From NCBI GenBank assembly GCA_019637395.1, contig JAHBVR010000023.1, positions 1 through 64,000 on the forward strand: DNA of 64,000 bases, given 5' to 3'. A program made the position numbers and the translations under genes. This DNA comes from Vulcanimicrobiota bacterium (GTDB lineage: Bacteria; Vulcanimicrobiota; Xenobia; Xenobiales; JADMJV01). Of this stretch, positions 1-6,902 are shown one piece after another. Below the pieces are notes generated by a model. It did not search any database and was not told where the DNA came from. It saw only the letters and a program-made list of their open reading frames with translations. Positions within the stretch are counted from its first letter, which is position 1; each line of letters begins with the position of its first letter.

Positions 1-471
1 TTTGAGGCGGCGCATGGCTCTTTGAAGTTCATCTACTTTGGGATGGTCGCCGGCCCGGACCGAGAGATAGGTATAGTGGATTTCCCCGTTGGGGCGGGTG
101 AGGATGGCTCCGCCGTTTTGCAGGGGGTCGCCGAGTTTGGCTTCGCCCAGGTAGGACCAGAGGGGAGGGCGGTGCTGGCGTTTCATTTCCAGGGACTCGT
201 AGGTGCGCAGGTGGGTGTCGCTGAGCAGGGCGCAGGCCGTCTGGCCCAGGTGGTGGCGGCGGAAGGCGCGCGCATCGTAGGGCGGAGAGGGGGAGATGAG
301 CACCAGCCGGATCGGGTCGAGGAGCTCCAGCCGGCGGATCTGGGCCGCCTGGCGGCGCGCGTAGTGGCAGCCGAGCTGGCGCAGCCAGAGGAAGAGGCCC
401 GGGTGGAATTCGCTGGAGTGGCGGGTGTAGCCGTCTTCGTCCTGCAGGGAGAAATCGGGAAATACGGTCAC
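1..471 (-). CDS. Peroxiredoxin-like (AhpC/TSA-type redoxin) protein, partial at left edge
   Basis: The frame opens at a GTG (471) and stays open for 157 codons until it leaves the window, so the C-terminus is missing. The product begins MTVFPDFSLQDEDG and has FLWLRQLGCHYARRQ at residues 27-41, then a hydrophobic strand (RLVLISPSPP). This is the layout of AhpC/TSA-like redoxins of the peroxiredoxin-like branch. Family members usually carry a second Cys, or Pro-x-Cys, after the first cysteine. Here only Cys35 is seen, so the protein may be 1-Cys or inactive. An in-frame ATG at 531 exists, but its extra 20 residues do not resemble the family and would overlap the metG start, so GTG 471 is preferred. 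No clear ribosome binding site is seen. It diverges from metG across 58 bp. Confidence 0.7.
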   Translation of the reverse strand, partial: MTVFPDFSLQDEDGYTRHSSEFHPGLFLWLRQLGCHYARRQAAQIRRLELLDPIRLVLISPSPPYDARAFRRHHLGQTACALLSDTHLRTYESLEMKRQHRPPLWSYLGEAKLGDPLQNGGAILTRPNGEIHYTYLSVRAGDHPKVDELQRAMRRLK

Positions 472-529
472 CGGGCCAGTGTAGCAGAGTTGGCAGGACT
501 TGGGTGAGGGACGGGTTAAGCCGGGGGCC

Positions 530-2425
530 ATGCAGATGGATGAATTGCAAGCGGAGATCGCTCGGATCTTAGATCGGGTTCAGCGGCCCGGCAAAGTGCT
601 GGTGACGGGGGGGATGCCTTATGCGAATGGGCCCCTGCATTTGGGGCATTTGGCGGGGGCCCTGGTCCCTCCCGACATTTACGCGCGCTATATGAAGATG
701 CTGGTGGGAGCGGAGAACGTGCTCTTCGTGTGCGGCACCGATGACCACGGTTCCACCAGCGAAGTGGCGGCCAGGAAGGCGGGCCGGCCGGTGCGCGAGT
801 TCATCGACGAGATTCACGATCGTCAGCATGCTACTTTGCGGCGCTATTCGATCGGAGTGGACGTCTATTCGGGCACCTCCCGTCTCGACAACTTCGAGGA
901 TCACAAGCAGATCTGCCAGGACGCGCTGCGCCAGCTGTACGCCAACGGACTGCTCGAAAAACGGACCAGCCAGCAGTGGTTTGATCCGGGCATGAATATC
1001 TTCCTGGCCGACCGTTACGTGGTGGGCACCTGCCCGCGCTGCGGTCACGAGCGGGCTTACAGCGAGGAATGCGATGCCTGCGGAGCCCATTACCTGGCCG
1101 TCGAACTTTTGAACCCGGTCAGCACGGTCAGCGGTCAGACGCCGGTTCTGCGCGACACCGACCACTGGTGGCTGAACATGTGGAAATTGCTGACGCCGTT
1201 GAAGTCGTGGATCGCCAGCAAAGAGAAGAGCTGGCGCAAGCTGGTCTTCACCGAGGCCATGAGCCAGGTGGCGCCCTGTCTGGTCTTTCCCAACATTCAC
1301 GAGAATGAATATAAGGAGCAGAAGGCCGAACTGCCCCCTCACAAGAGCCGCTACGCCACTGGCAAGCGGGTGGTGGTCCAGTTCGATTCGGTCGAGGATT
1401 TGGAAAAGGGGCGGGCCGTCCTGAAATTTCCCACCGAGGTGATGGACGGCTGGGCTCATCGGCCCATCACCCGCGATATCGCCTGGGGGATTCCCGTGCC
1501 GCCGGAAATTGACCCGGCCATGGTGGGCAAGACTTTTTACGTGTGGCCGGAATCGCTGTTGGCTCCGCTGGCCTTTACGCGACGGGCGCTACAGGCTCAT
1601 GGCCGCAATCCGGACGAATACAAGGACTATTGGAAAGATCCGAAGGCCCGCGTCTGTCAGTTCATCGGATCGGACAACGTCTTCTTTTACGTGGTGATGC
1701 AGGGGGCCATGTGGTTGGGCATGCAGGATGGTTTGCAGATGACCGACGTGTTTGCCAACTGCCATTTGCTCATCAACGGGGAGAAGATGAGCAAGTCGAC
1801 GGGCAATTACTTTACGGCTGATGAATTGCTCGACGAACATGAGTTTTCCGCCGATCAGTTACGCTACTATTTGTCCCAGTTGAGTCTGGCCAAAAAACAG
1901 TCGAACTTTGAACTGGAGGGGTTGCGCGAGAAGTGCGGATTTTTAGCCGGTCCCATGAATGCCGCTTTTGAAAAGCCGATATCGGCCTGTCTCTCCAAGT
2001 TTGACGGATGCGTTCCCGAGGGCCGGCTGATGGGTAAAACCGCTGAAGAGACCCGCAAGATGATCGAAACCTACGTGCGCCTGATGGGCAAGGCGGATTA
2101 CGCCGATTTGCTGGGCCTGGTGGAAAATTACGCGCGTTTGATCAACAAGCTGTTCACCAATTACAAGCCGCACGATGATCGTTTCCCGGAGGCGGAACGG
2201 CGGGATGCGCTTTATTCCAGCTTTTTCATCCTGAAAACCTTGATGATCATGCTCTATCCCTTCGCACCCGAAACCATGGGCCGGGTGCGCCAGGCCTTGC
2301 AGTTGCCGGCTAAGGTGTTTGCGGTGGAGGAATTGGGGACGCCGCTGACTCCGGGACACCGGGTGGGGAGCCTGGTGGAGTTTTTCCCTTCGACGCGGGA
2401 AGCAGACGCAGCAGTTCATAGTTGA
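530..2425 (+). CDS. metG: Methionyl-tRNA synthetase with enlarged connective region
   Basis: Charges tRNA-Met with methionine in the cytoplasm. The class I signatures are intact: PLHLGHL at residues 35-41 and KMSKS near 419-423, followed by an all-alpha anticodon-binding region. One Zn knuckle (CPRCG...CDACG, about 167-184) is present. The 631-residue product stops soon after the anticodon domain, so the C-terminal tRNA-binding (EMAP-like) domain of long MetRS forms is absent. Between the TDHWWLNMW segment (about 210) and ITRDIAWGIPVP (about 308) there are about 50 residues more than in E. coli MetRS. ATG 530 is chosen because the only upstream start is a TTG at 500 preceding a poor extension. 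The 3' end overlaps the convergent gene by 116 nt. Confidence 0.95.
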   Translation: MQMDELQAEIARILDRVQRPGKVLVTGGMPYANGPLHLGHLAGALVPPDIYARYMKMLVGAENVLFVCGTDDHGSTSEVAARKAGRPVREFIDEIHDRQHATLRRYSIGVDVYSGTSRLDNFEDHKQICQDALRQLYANGLLEKRTSQQWFDPGMNIFLADRYVVGTCPRCGHERAYSEECDACGAHYLAVELLNPVSTVSGQTPVLRDTDHWWLNMWKLLTPLKSWIASKEKSWRKLVFTEAMSQVAPCLVFPNIHENEYKEQKAELPPHKSRYATGKRVVVQFDSVEDLEKGRAVLKFPTEVMDGWAHRPITRDIAWGIPVPPEIDPAMVGKTFYVWPESLLAPLAFTRRALQAHGRNPDEYKDYWKDPKARVCQFIGSDNVFFYVVMQGAMWLGMQDGLQMTDVFANCHLLINGEKMSKSTGNYFTADELLDEHEFSADQLRYYLSQLSLAKKQSNFELEGLREKCGFLAGPMNAAFEKPISACLSKFDGCVPEGRLMGKTAEETRKMIETYVRLMGKADYADLLGLVENYARLINKLFTNYKPHDDRFPEAERRDALYSSFFILKTLMIMLYPFAPETMGRVRQALQLPAKVFAVEELGTPLTPGHRVGSLVEFFPSTREADAAVHS

Positions 2426-3236
2426 GTTCCAACGCTTCCACCAGCCACATTTCGGGTTGGCTGGTGGGAGCGGTCAGAGCCAGTTTAACTACGCCGCGAG
2501 CGCCCACTACGTGCTGGTCGGGCACCGAGTAGAGCACTTCGCCGGTCCAGTTACCCTGCAGCGGAAAGGCCTCCGCCGTGGGTTCGGCCTGGAAGTCCAG
2601 GGTGGCCACCGCCTGGCTGCCGCCGGGCACGGGCGGGCGCCAGTTCCAGTGAAACTTCCATTGATAGGGGAGCGGTTTGGCCAGTTCGCGGGCAGCCAGC
2701 TCCAGGGACACGGTGCTTTCCCAGTTGTCGCCGGGAGCCACGGTGGTTTCCGGTAGCTCGGGCCAGATGACGGCATTGAGGGGGCCCAGGATCTCCGGCT
2801 GCAGCCAGGGAGAGCTGGAGTGGGCGCGCACTTTGAGCGAACGTACTCCGCCGTTTTTACCGACCATCGTGTCCCACAGCGTCAGCAGGGTGGCGCGCGT
2901 TTCCACCCGCTTCCAGCTATATTCCACTTTATCCATTTTCTCGAAGCGACAGGTTTGCAGCCAGTCCGCGTCTTGAGCTTTGCCCTGGGTGAGTAAGCTG
3001 GCTTTGAGGTGGGCTTTACGGTCATATTCCTTGGGGAGAGACTGCTGGCCGCCGGCCACCGAGCGGAATTCCTGGAGGCCGGCGTCCAGCCTCCAGCGAT
3101 CGATATTTCCGATGCCGCTGTGGACAAGCCTCTGAGATTGAGCGGCCGGGCCAACGGTGCCGATGGTGCTTGCATAGTAGAGAAGGGGCACGGTTACGAG
3201 CAGGGCGAGCAGGACGACGAGCTTGCGCTTTTGCAT
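2310..3236 (-). CDS. Hypothetical protein with N-terminal signal anchor
   Basis: This 308-residue protein is not recognised. The start at 3236 is chosen because it gives MQKRKLVVLLALLVTV, a basic end followed by a hydrophobic stretch (about 5-23), as in a signal peptide or signal anchor. The longer frame adds 65 Pro/Arg-rich residues that look non-coding. The body (about 35-270) alternates charged and aromatic residues (for example QPEMWLVEALELNYELLRLL) and is probably an extracytoplasmic beta-rich domain. The last 38 codons are Pro/Ser/Gly-rich (TPPGSPPGVPESAASPIPPP) and lie antisense to the metG 3' end. This suggests a tail gained by stop-codon loss. The function is unknown. Confidence 0.7.
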   Translation of the reverse strand: MQKRKLVVLLALLVTVPLLYYASTIGTVGPAAQSQRLVHSGIGNIDRWRLDAGLQEFRSVAGGQQSLPKEYDRKAHLKASLLTQGKAQDADWLQTCRFEKMDKVEYSWKRVETRATLLTLWDTMVGKNGGVRSLKVRAHSSSPWLQPEILGPLNAVIWPELPETTVAPGDNWESTVSLELAARELAKPLPYQWKFHWNWRPPVPGGSQAVATLDFQAEPTAEAFPLQGNWTGEVLYSVPDQHVVGARGVVKLALTAPTSQPEMWLVEALELNYELLRLLPASKGKTPPGSPPGVPESAASPIPPPQTP

Positions 3237-3327
3237 GGGCCCAGATTTTGGATAGGGCCGGCTTTGCCTTTGATCGGGAGAAAATTTACATAGGCACGGA
3301 ACGCCAAGACCTCCAGCGGGAAGTCGT

Positions 3328-3588
3328 TCAGGGTGCGGCGGCGGTGAAGCCGTCCCTGGCTCCCTGCACCAGTCCGGCGGCTCCAAAGGTGAAGCTGGCG
3401 GCGATGGCGGCGCCCCCGCCGCAGGCCGCAATCACGGGAGGGAAGAGGGTCAGCAGGGCGGGACCGGCCACCACCGCGCCCACACCGGCCGTGAAAACAC
3501 TTACGCCGGCTCCGAAGCCGATTCCCAGGCCGATTCCACGCAGACATTCGAGAACTCCGTGCTTGACCGCATTGGCGAACCTTTGCAT
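3328..3588 (-). CDS. Small glycine-zipper-like membrane protein
   Basis: This 86-residue product is dominated by Gly/Ala/Val. It has two long hydrophobic segments with regularly spaced glycines (GIGLGIGFGAGVSVFTAG at about 18-35 and ALLTLFPPVIAACGGGAAIA at about 44-63). There is no signal peptide and few charged residues outside the ends. A purine-rich AGAGG lies upstream of the ATG at 3588. Composition resembles the larger Gly/Ala-rich protein at 27112-27897, but I cannot show homology. Likely a two-helix membrane hairpin. The function is unknown. Confidence 0.6.
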   Translation of the reverse strand: MQRFANAVKHGVLECLRGIGLGIGFGAGVSVFTAGVGAVVAGPALLTLFPPVIAACGGGAAIAASFTFGAAGLVQGARDGFTAAAP

Positions 3589-3927
3589 GATTTCATACCC
3601 TCACTACCTCTTTTTACGATTATGCACCAGGCTTGGTAACGGATCGCAAAGTGAGGCCGCCAAAGGTTTTCCGGGTGTTAATTTTCATCTGCGCGAAAAG
3701 AGTCGTCCCGGTCGGCTGTTTCACAAGTGCTTAGACCAGTTTGTCGGGCAGGTTTTGTTGGGCCTGAGGCGGTCTCGGTTCAGAGACTCATCTCCATACG
3801 GGCGCGACTGGAGGCGGAGAGCCGCAACTTGAATTTTTCTAAATAAGATGCAGTGGGAAGCTCGACGAAGCCGAACATCCGCTCTATGACCCGCACGGGG
3901 ATAGAATATTTGGTTTACTATTAAAGT
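3589..3927. other. Intergenic region upstream of the MarR gene
   Basis: This 339-bp divergent gap has no supported coding frame. The MarR-proximal 60 bp are AT-rich, unlike the surrounding genes, and contain TAGAAT and TACTAT hexamers that could serve as -10 elements. A short TACT-N5-AGTA inverted repeat overlaps the second, and an autoregulatory operator there is only a guess. No terminator hairpin was found. Confidence 0.4.
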
Positions 3928-4371
3928 ATGGCCACTCGATATCGAGGTGAACTTAAAGAGGTTGCCAGTCTCGACGTCTATATCAAGCTGATGCGGGCCA
4001 GCACCTCGGTACTGAATCAGGTGGTTCCCAGGCTGCAAAAGGCCGGTCTTACCTTCAGTCAGTTCGGGGTTCTGGAGGCGCTCTATCACCTGGGACCGCT
4101 CTGTCAAAAGGAACTGGGCGATAAGCTACTGCAAAGTGGCGGTAACATCACCATGGTGGTGAACAATCTTGAGCGTCAAGGGTTGGTCGTGCGTCTGCGC
4201 GACGAGGTCGACAAGCGCTATATGGTGGTGCATTTGACCTGGCGCGGCACGCAGCGGATCCAGGAACTCTTCCCGCTGCATCTACGCGATCTTGTGCAGG
4301 CCTTTGAAGTGCTTTCCTCCGATGAACTTTCAATCCTGAATGATCTGTTGCGTAAAGTAGGTAAAGGTTAG
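3928..4371 (+). CDS. MarR-family transcriptional regulator
   Basis: This 147-residue winged-helix protein is typical in length for MarR. An N-terminal dimerisation helix (VYIKLMRASTSVLNQ) is followed by the helix-turn-helix LTFSQFGVLEALYHLGPLCQ...LLQSGGNITMVVNNLERQG and the wing RLRDEVDKRYMVVHLTWRG, which has the D-x-R/K family signature (DKRYMVVHLT). C-terminal helices close the dimer. It stands alone between an AT-rich promoter region and a diguanylate cyclase 97 bp downstream. MarR proteins usually repress their own and neighbouring genes and release DNA on binding phenolic ligands or on oxidation. No target is evident here. Confidence 0.9.
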   Translation: MATRYRGELKEVASLDVYIKLMRASTSVLNQVVPRLQKAGLTFSQFGVLEALYHLGPLCQKELGDKLLQSGGNITMVVNNLERQGLVVRLRDEVDKRYMVVHLTWRGTQRIQELFPLHLRDLVQAFEVLSSDELSILNDLLRKVGKG

Positions 4372-4468
4372 TTAGTATATTTCGAGAGTATTTGAATATT
4401 AAATTGATTTGCTTCTCCCCCGAGGGCTCAGAAGGAGCCCGCAAGCCTGCTTGGAAAGAGCCTTGACC

Positions 4469-5479
4469 GTGCCACTGGCCTTTCCCCATCTGATTCCGCG
4501 TCGCGCCTGGCGGGAAATCCTGAGCAAGACCCGGGTCCATCGCTTTTCTGCGGGCGAAATGCTTTTTGAGCAAGAAGCTGTCGCCGAAAGTCTCTGGCTG
4601 CTCCGTCGCGGGACGGTGGAGCTCTTCAAGAGTTTCTTTGGGGAAAAGCACCGGCTGATCTATCTCAGCCGGGGGGCTGTCCTGGGGGAAGTCGAACTCT
4701 TCGGAAAGGCTCCTCGCTTTGCCAATGCCCGGGCCGCCACCGACGTCATCGCCTACGAACTGCCGGCCCGATTGGCCCGCGAATACCTGGTTCGCTTTCC
4801 CGCCGCCGCGCTCTCTCTGCTGCAGGCGACCACGCATCGCTCCCGCGACATTGCCGAAGCACTGGTGGAGCAACTCGTTCAGCGAAACCTGGAACTGCAG
4901 ATGCACCAGGCTCGTCTGGACCCGCAAATTCGCCGGCGCGTCAAAGATCTCGAGCAGACCAACGAGCATCTGCAGCAACTGGCCTGGGTGGATGCCTTGA
5001 CGGGCTGCCACAATCGGCGCTCGCTTGAGAAAGTGCTGCAGATGGCCTGTGACGGAGGCGAGCCCTTCGCTGTGGCCATTTTTGACGTTGACCATTTTAA
5101 GCACTACAACGACACCAACGGCCATCCCGAGGGGGATCGGGCCCTGCAGACCCTGGCTCGTTTGCTGCAACGGCGTCTGCGCGCCAACGACGTGCTGGCG
5201 CGCTATGGAGGCGAGGAATTTTGTCTGATTTTGCGCGACGTCGGACCCGAGGTGGCGCCGGTGGTGCTGGAACGCCTGCGCACCGCCATTACCGAATACA
5301 ACTTTCCCTTTGAAGAAAAGCAGCCACTGGGAGATTTCACCGTCAGCATGGGGTTGTCCATGTTTCCACGAGACGGCAGCACTCCCGAGAGGCTGATCAA
5401 ATCTGCCGACGAGAGGCTCTATGAAGCCAAGCGGCAGGGGCGCAACCGGCTGGTCGGAGGTTCGGGTGCCCGCTTGTGA
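4469..5479 (+). CDS. Cyclic-nucleotide-binding-domain diguanylate cyclase (cNMP-GGDEF)
   Basis: The N-terminal half (about residues 10-120) is a cNMP-binding beta-barrel (FSAGEMLFEQEAVAESLWLL, then RGAVLGEVELFGKAPRFANA). A helical linker leads to a GGDEF domain (about 175-335) with an intact active site RYGGEEF. An RAND (RxxD) inhibitory I-site lies five residues before it, so the enzyme should make c-di-GMP and be product-inhibited. DVDHFKHYNDTNGHPEGDRAL is the metal and nucleotide-binding stretch. GTG 4469 is chosen because it starts just before the barrel. The frame is open 20 codons further upstream. The downstream zinc-ribbon gene overlaps by 14 nt, suggesting coupling. Confidence 0.88.
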   Translation: MPLAFPHLIPRRAWREILSKTRVHRFSAGEMLFEQEAVAESLWLLRRGTVELFKSFFGEKHRLIYLSRGAVLGEVELFGKAPRFANARAATDVIAYELPARLAREYLVRFPAAALSLLQATTHRSRDIAEALVEQLVQRNLELQMHQARLDPQIRRRVKDLEQTNEHLQQLAWVDALTGCHNRRSLEKVLQMACDGGEPFAVAIFDVDHFKHYNDTNGHPEGDRALQTLARLLQRRLRANDVLARYGGEEFCLILRDVGPEVAPVVLERLRTAITEYNFPFEEKQPLGDFTVSMGLSMFPRDGSTPERLIKSADERLYEAKRQGRNRLVGGSGARL

Positions 5480-5663
5480 CCACTGCGGCCGGGTGGTGGC
5501 CAAGATTCACGAGAACAACAACGGCCGCACCAGGCTGAGGCTTTGCCCCATGTGCCAGGCGGAGTTCGACTTGAAGCAAAGCCCGGAGCTTAGGCCCGAG
5601 GAGCTGGCCGGCTCGGAGGAGCCATGGTACCGGCGCTGGTGGCGCAAGCTGACCGGAGGCTAA
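5466..5663 (+). CDS. Small zinc-ribbon protein
   Basis: This is a 65-residue protein. GTG at 5466 is favoured because GGAGG (5456-5460) sits five bases upstream, inside the 3' end of the cyclase gene. Two Cys pairs, CDHCG (about 4-8) and CPMCQ (about 27-31), form a single rubredoxin-like zinc site. An acidic stretch and a C-terminal WYRRWWRKLTGG cluster follow, which could bind nucleic acid or membrane. Translationally coupled to the diguanylate cyclase. The role is unknown, but the conserved layout argues for a real gene. Confidence 0.7.
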   Translation: MPACDHCGRVVAKIHENNNGRTRLRLCPMCQAEFDLKQSPELRPEELAGSEEPWYRRWWRKLTGG

Positions 5664-5756
5664 AATCTGTTGGGCGTCACGCGGTTTTCGGCCGCGCTCC
5701 TAAAGAGGGAACCCAGGGCGGAGCGCCAAGGGCCAGCCAACAAGGAGGCTTGAGCC

Positions 5757-6248
5757 GTGGCGTCTGTGATCGAGAAAAACCAGGTGGTGACTTTTCACTA
5801 TACTCTGAAAGACAAGGACGGCAACCTGCTGGACAAGTCGGTGGGGGGCGATCCGCTGGCCTACTTACACGGTCACAGCAACATCATCCCCGGGCTGGAA
5901 GTCCACATGGAGTCCAAGAAGGTCGGCGATAAGCTGCAGGTCCACGTCACTCCCGACAAAGGCTACGGCCAGTATGACCCCGACAAGCGCTTCTTGATCG
6001 CGCGCGACCAGTTGCCGGGCGATATCGAACTGGAGCCGGGAATGGCCTTGGAGTTGCACGCCGAGGATGGCGAAACGCTGCTGGCTGCCATCGTGGCCAT
6101 CGACAAGCGCGCCGTGGAAGTAGACGCCAACCATCCGATGGCCGGTATCGACCTCTACTTTGAAGTCGAAGTCATGAGCATTCGGGACGCCAGCGCCGAG
6201 GAAATCCAGCACGGCCACGTGCACGGGCCCGGCGGACACCATCACTGA
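5757..6248 (+). CDS. slyD: FKBP-type peptidyl-prolyl isomerase, SlyD-like
   Basis: A cytoplasmic prolyl isomerase and chaperone that also delivers nickel in many bacteria. The GTG start is preceded by AAGGAGG. The FKBP core is split by an IF (chaperone) domain as in SlyD: VTFHYTLKDKDGNLLDKS, then LAYLHGHSNIIPGLE, then the insert around DKGYGQYDPDKRFLIARDQL. The C-terminus is His-rich (HGHVHGPGGHHH), consistent with metal binding. Length of 163 residues is normal for short SlyD forms. The stop codon lies beside the start region of the DUF938 gene, implying coupled translation. Confidence 0.93.
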   Translation: MASVIEKNQVVTFHYTLKDKDGNLLDKSVGGDPLAYLHGHSNIIPGLEVHMESKKVGDKLQVHVTPDKGYGQYDPDKRFLIARDQLPGDIELEPGMALELHAEDGETLLAAIVAIDKRAVEVDANHPMAGIDLYFEVEVMSIRDASAEEIQHGHVHGPGGHHH

Positions 6249-6252
6249 GCGA

Positions 6253-6837
6253 CTGCATTTCCCGGCCACGGCGCAAAATCGCCAGGCCATTTGGGAAGTG
6301 CTGGGTCCCCTGGCGGCCTCGGCTCCGGGCCCGATCTTGGAAGTGGCCAGCGGCTCGGGCGAGCATCTCGCCTACTTTCGCCAACAGAATCCCGGAGTTT
6401 GTTGGCAGGGCAGCGATCCGGAGCCGATTCATAGAGCCTCGATTCAGGCCTGGGACCCGTCTGCTCCCGCTCCTTTGGATCTGGATGTCAGGTCGTGGCG
6501 GGACACCCGCTCATGGGGCGGGATCGTAGCCATCAATCTGCTGCATATCTCTGCCTGGGAGGCCACCATCGGCCTCCTGAAAGGAGCGGCCGCTCATTTG
6601 CACCCGGCCGGCTGGCTCTATTTATATGGGGCCTACTTGCGTAAAGACCGTCCCAACGCTCCCAGCAATCTGGCCTTTGACGAGAGCCTGCGCCGGCAGA
6701 ACCCGAGCTGGGGAGTACGCTGGCTGGACGAGGTGGTGGCCGAGGCGGAACTCCATCAACTCCGATTGGATTCTTGCCTGGACATGCCCGCCAACAATTT
6801 CTCCTTGATTTTTCGTCCCTCCCGCCTTGAAAAATAG
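6253..6837 (+). CDS. DUF938-family SAM-dependent methyltransferase, non-canonical start likely
   Basis: The product has the DUF938 signature throughout: ILEVASGSGEHLAYF (SAM motif I), NLLHISAWEA, LYLYGAYLRKDRPNAPSN, and WGVRWLDEVV followed by MPANNFSLIF near the C-terminus. The first ATG/GTG/TTG in frame is GTG 6298. The upstream codons, however, read HFPATAQNRQAIWEVLGPL, matching the conserved family N-terminus (PAxxRNxxxILxVL-like). Translation therefore probably starts upstream at a non-standard codon. CTG 6253 is given here, and ATC 6241 and ATT 6289 are alternatives. The substrate of the family is uncertain. It is immediately downstream of slyD. Confidence 0.8.
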   Translation: MHFPATAQNRQAIWEVLGPLAASAPGPILEVASGSGEHLAYFRQQNPGVCWQGSDPEPIHRASIQAWDPSAPAPLDLDVRSWRDTRSWGGIVAINLLHISAWEATIGLLKGAAAHLHPAGWLYLYGAYLRKDRPNAPSNLAFDESLRRQNPSWGVRWLDEVVAEAELHQLRLDSCLDMPANNFSLIFRPSRLEK

Positions 6838-6839
6838 TA

Positions 6840-6902
6840 GAACGACGTGCAACGAACGATATTTCGCGAGGAGCGCTGTAGCGCGGCGCGGAAACGTCGT
6901 TC
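6840..6902 (+). promoter_or_regulatory. Inverted repeat abutting the helicase start codon
   Basis: GAACGACGT (6840-6848) is perfectly repeated in inverse as ACGTCGTTC (6894-6902), and the right arm ends at the base before the ATG at 6903. Inside are a GCGCT-GT-AGCGC hairpin and a GAGGAG sequence about 30 nt from the start codon. There is no Shine-Dalgarno at normal spacing. A leader fold that presents or hides the start is plausible, and a dyad operator is the alternative. There is no T-run, so it is not a classical terminator. Confidence 0.5.

Noticed and set aside
22-507. Open frame of 161 codons on the plus strand at the left edge
   Set aside because: It is the antisense shadow of the redoxin gene. 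The minus-strand product has a clear fold pattern, while the plus product is Ala/Gly/Glu low complexity.
4148-5503. Long 451-codon minus-strand frame
   Set aside because: Fully antisense to the diguanylate cyclase and the end of the MarR gene. Its product has no family pattern.
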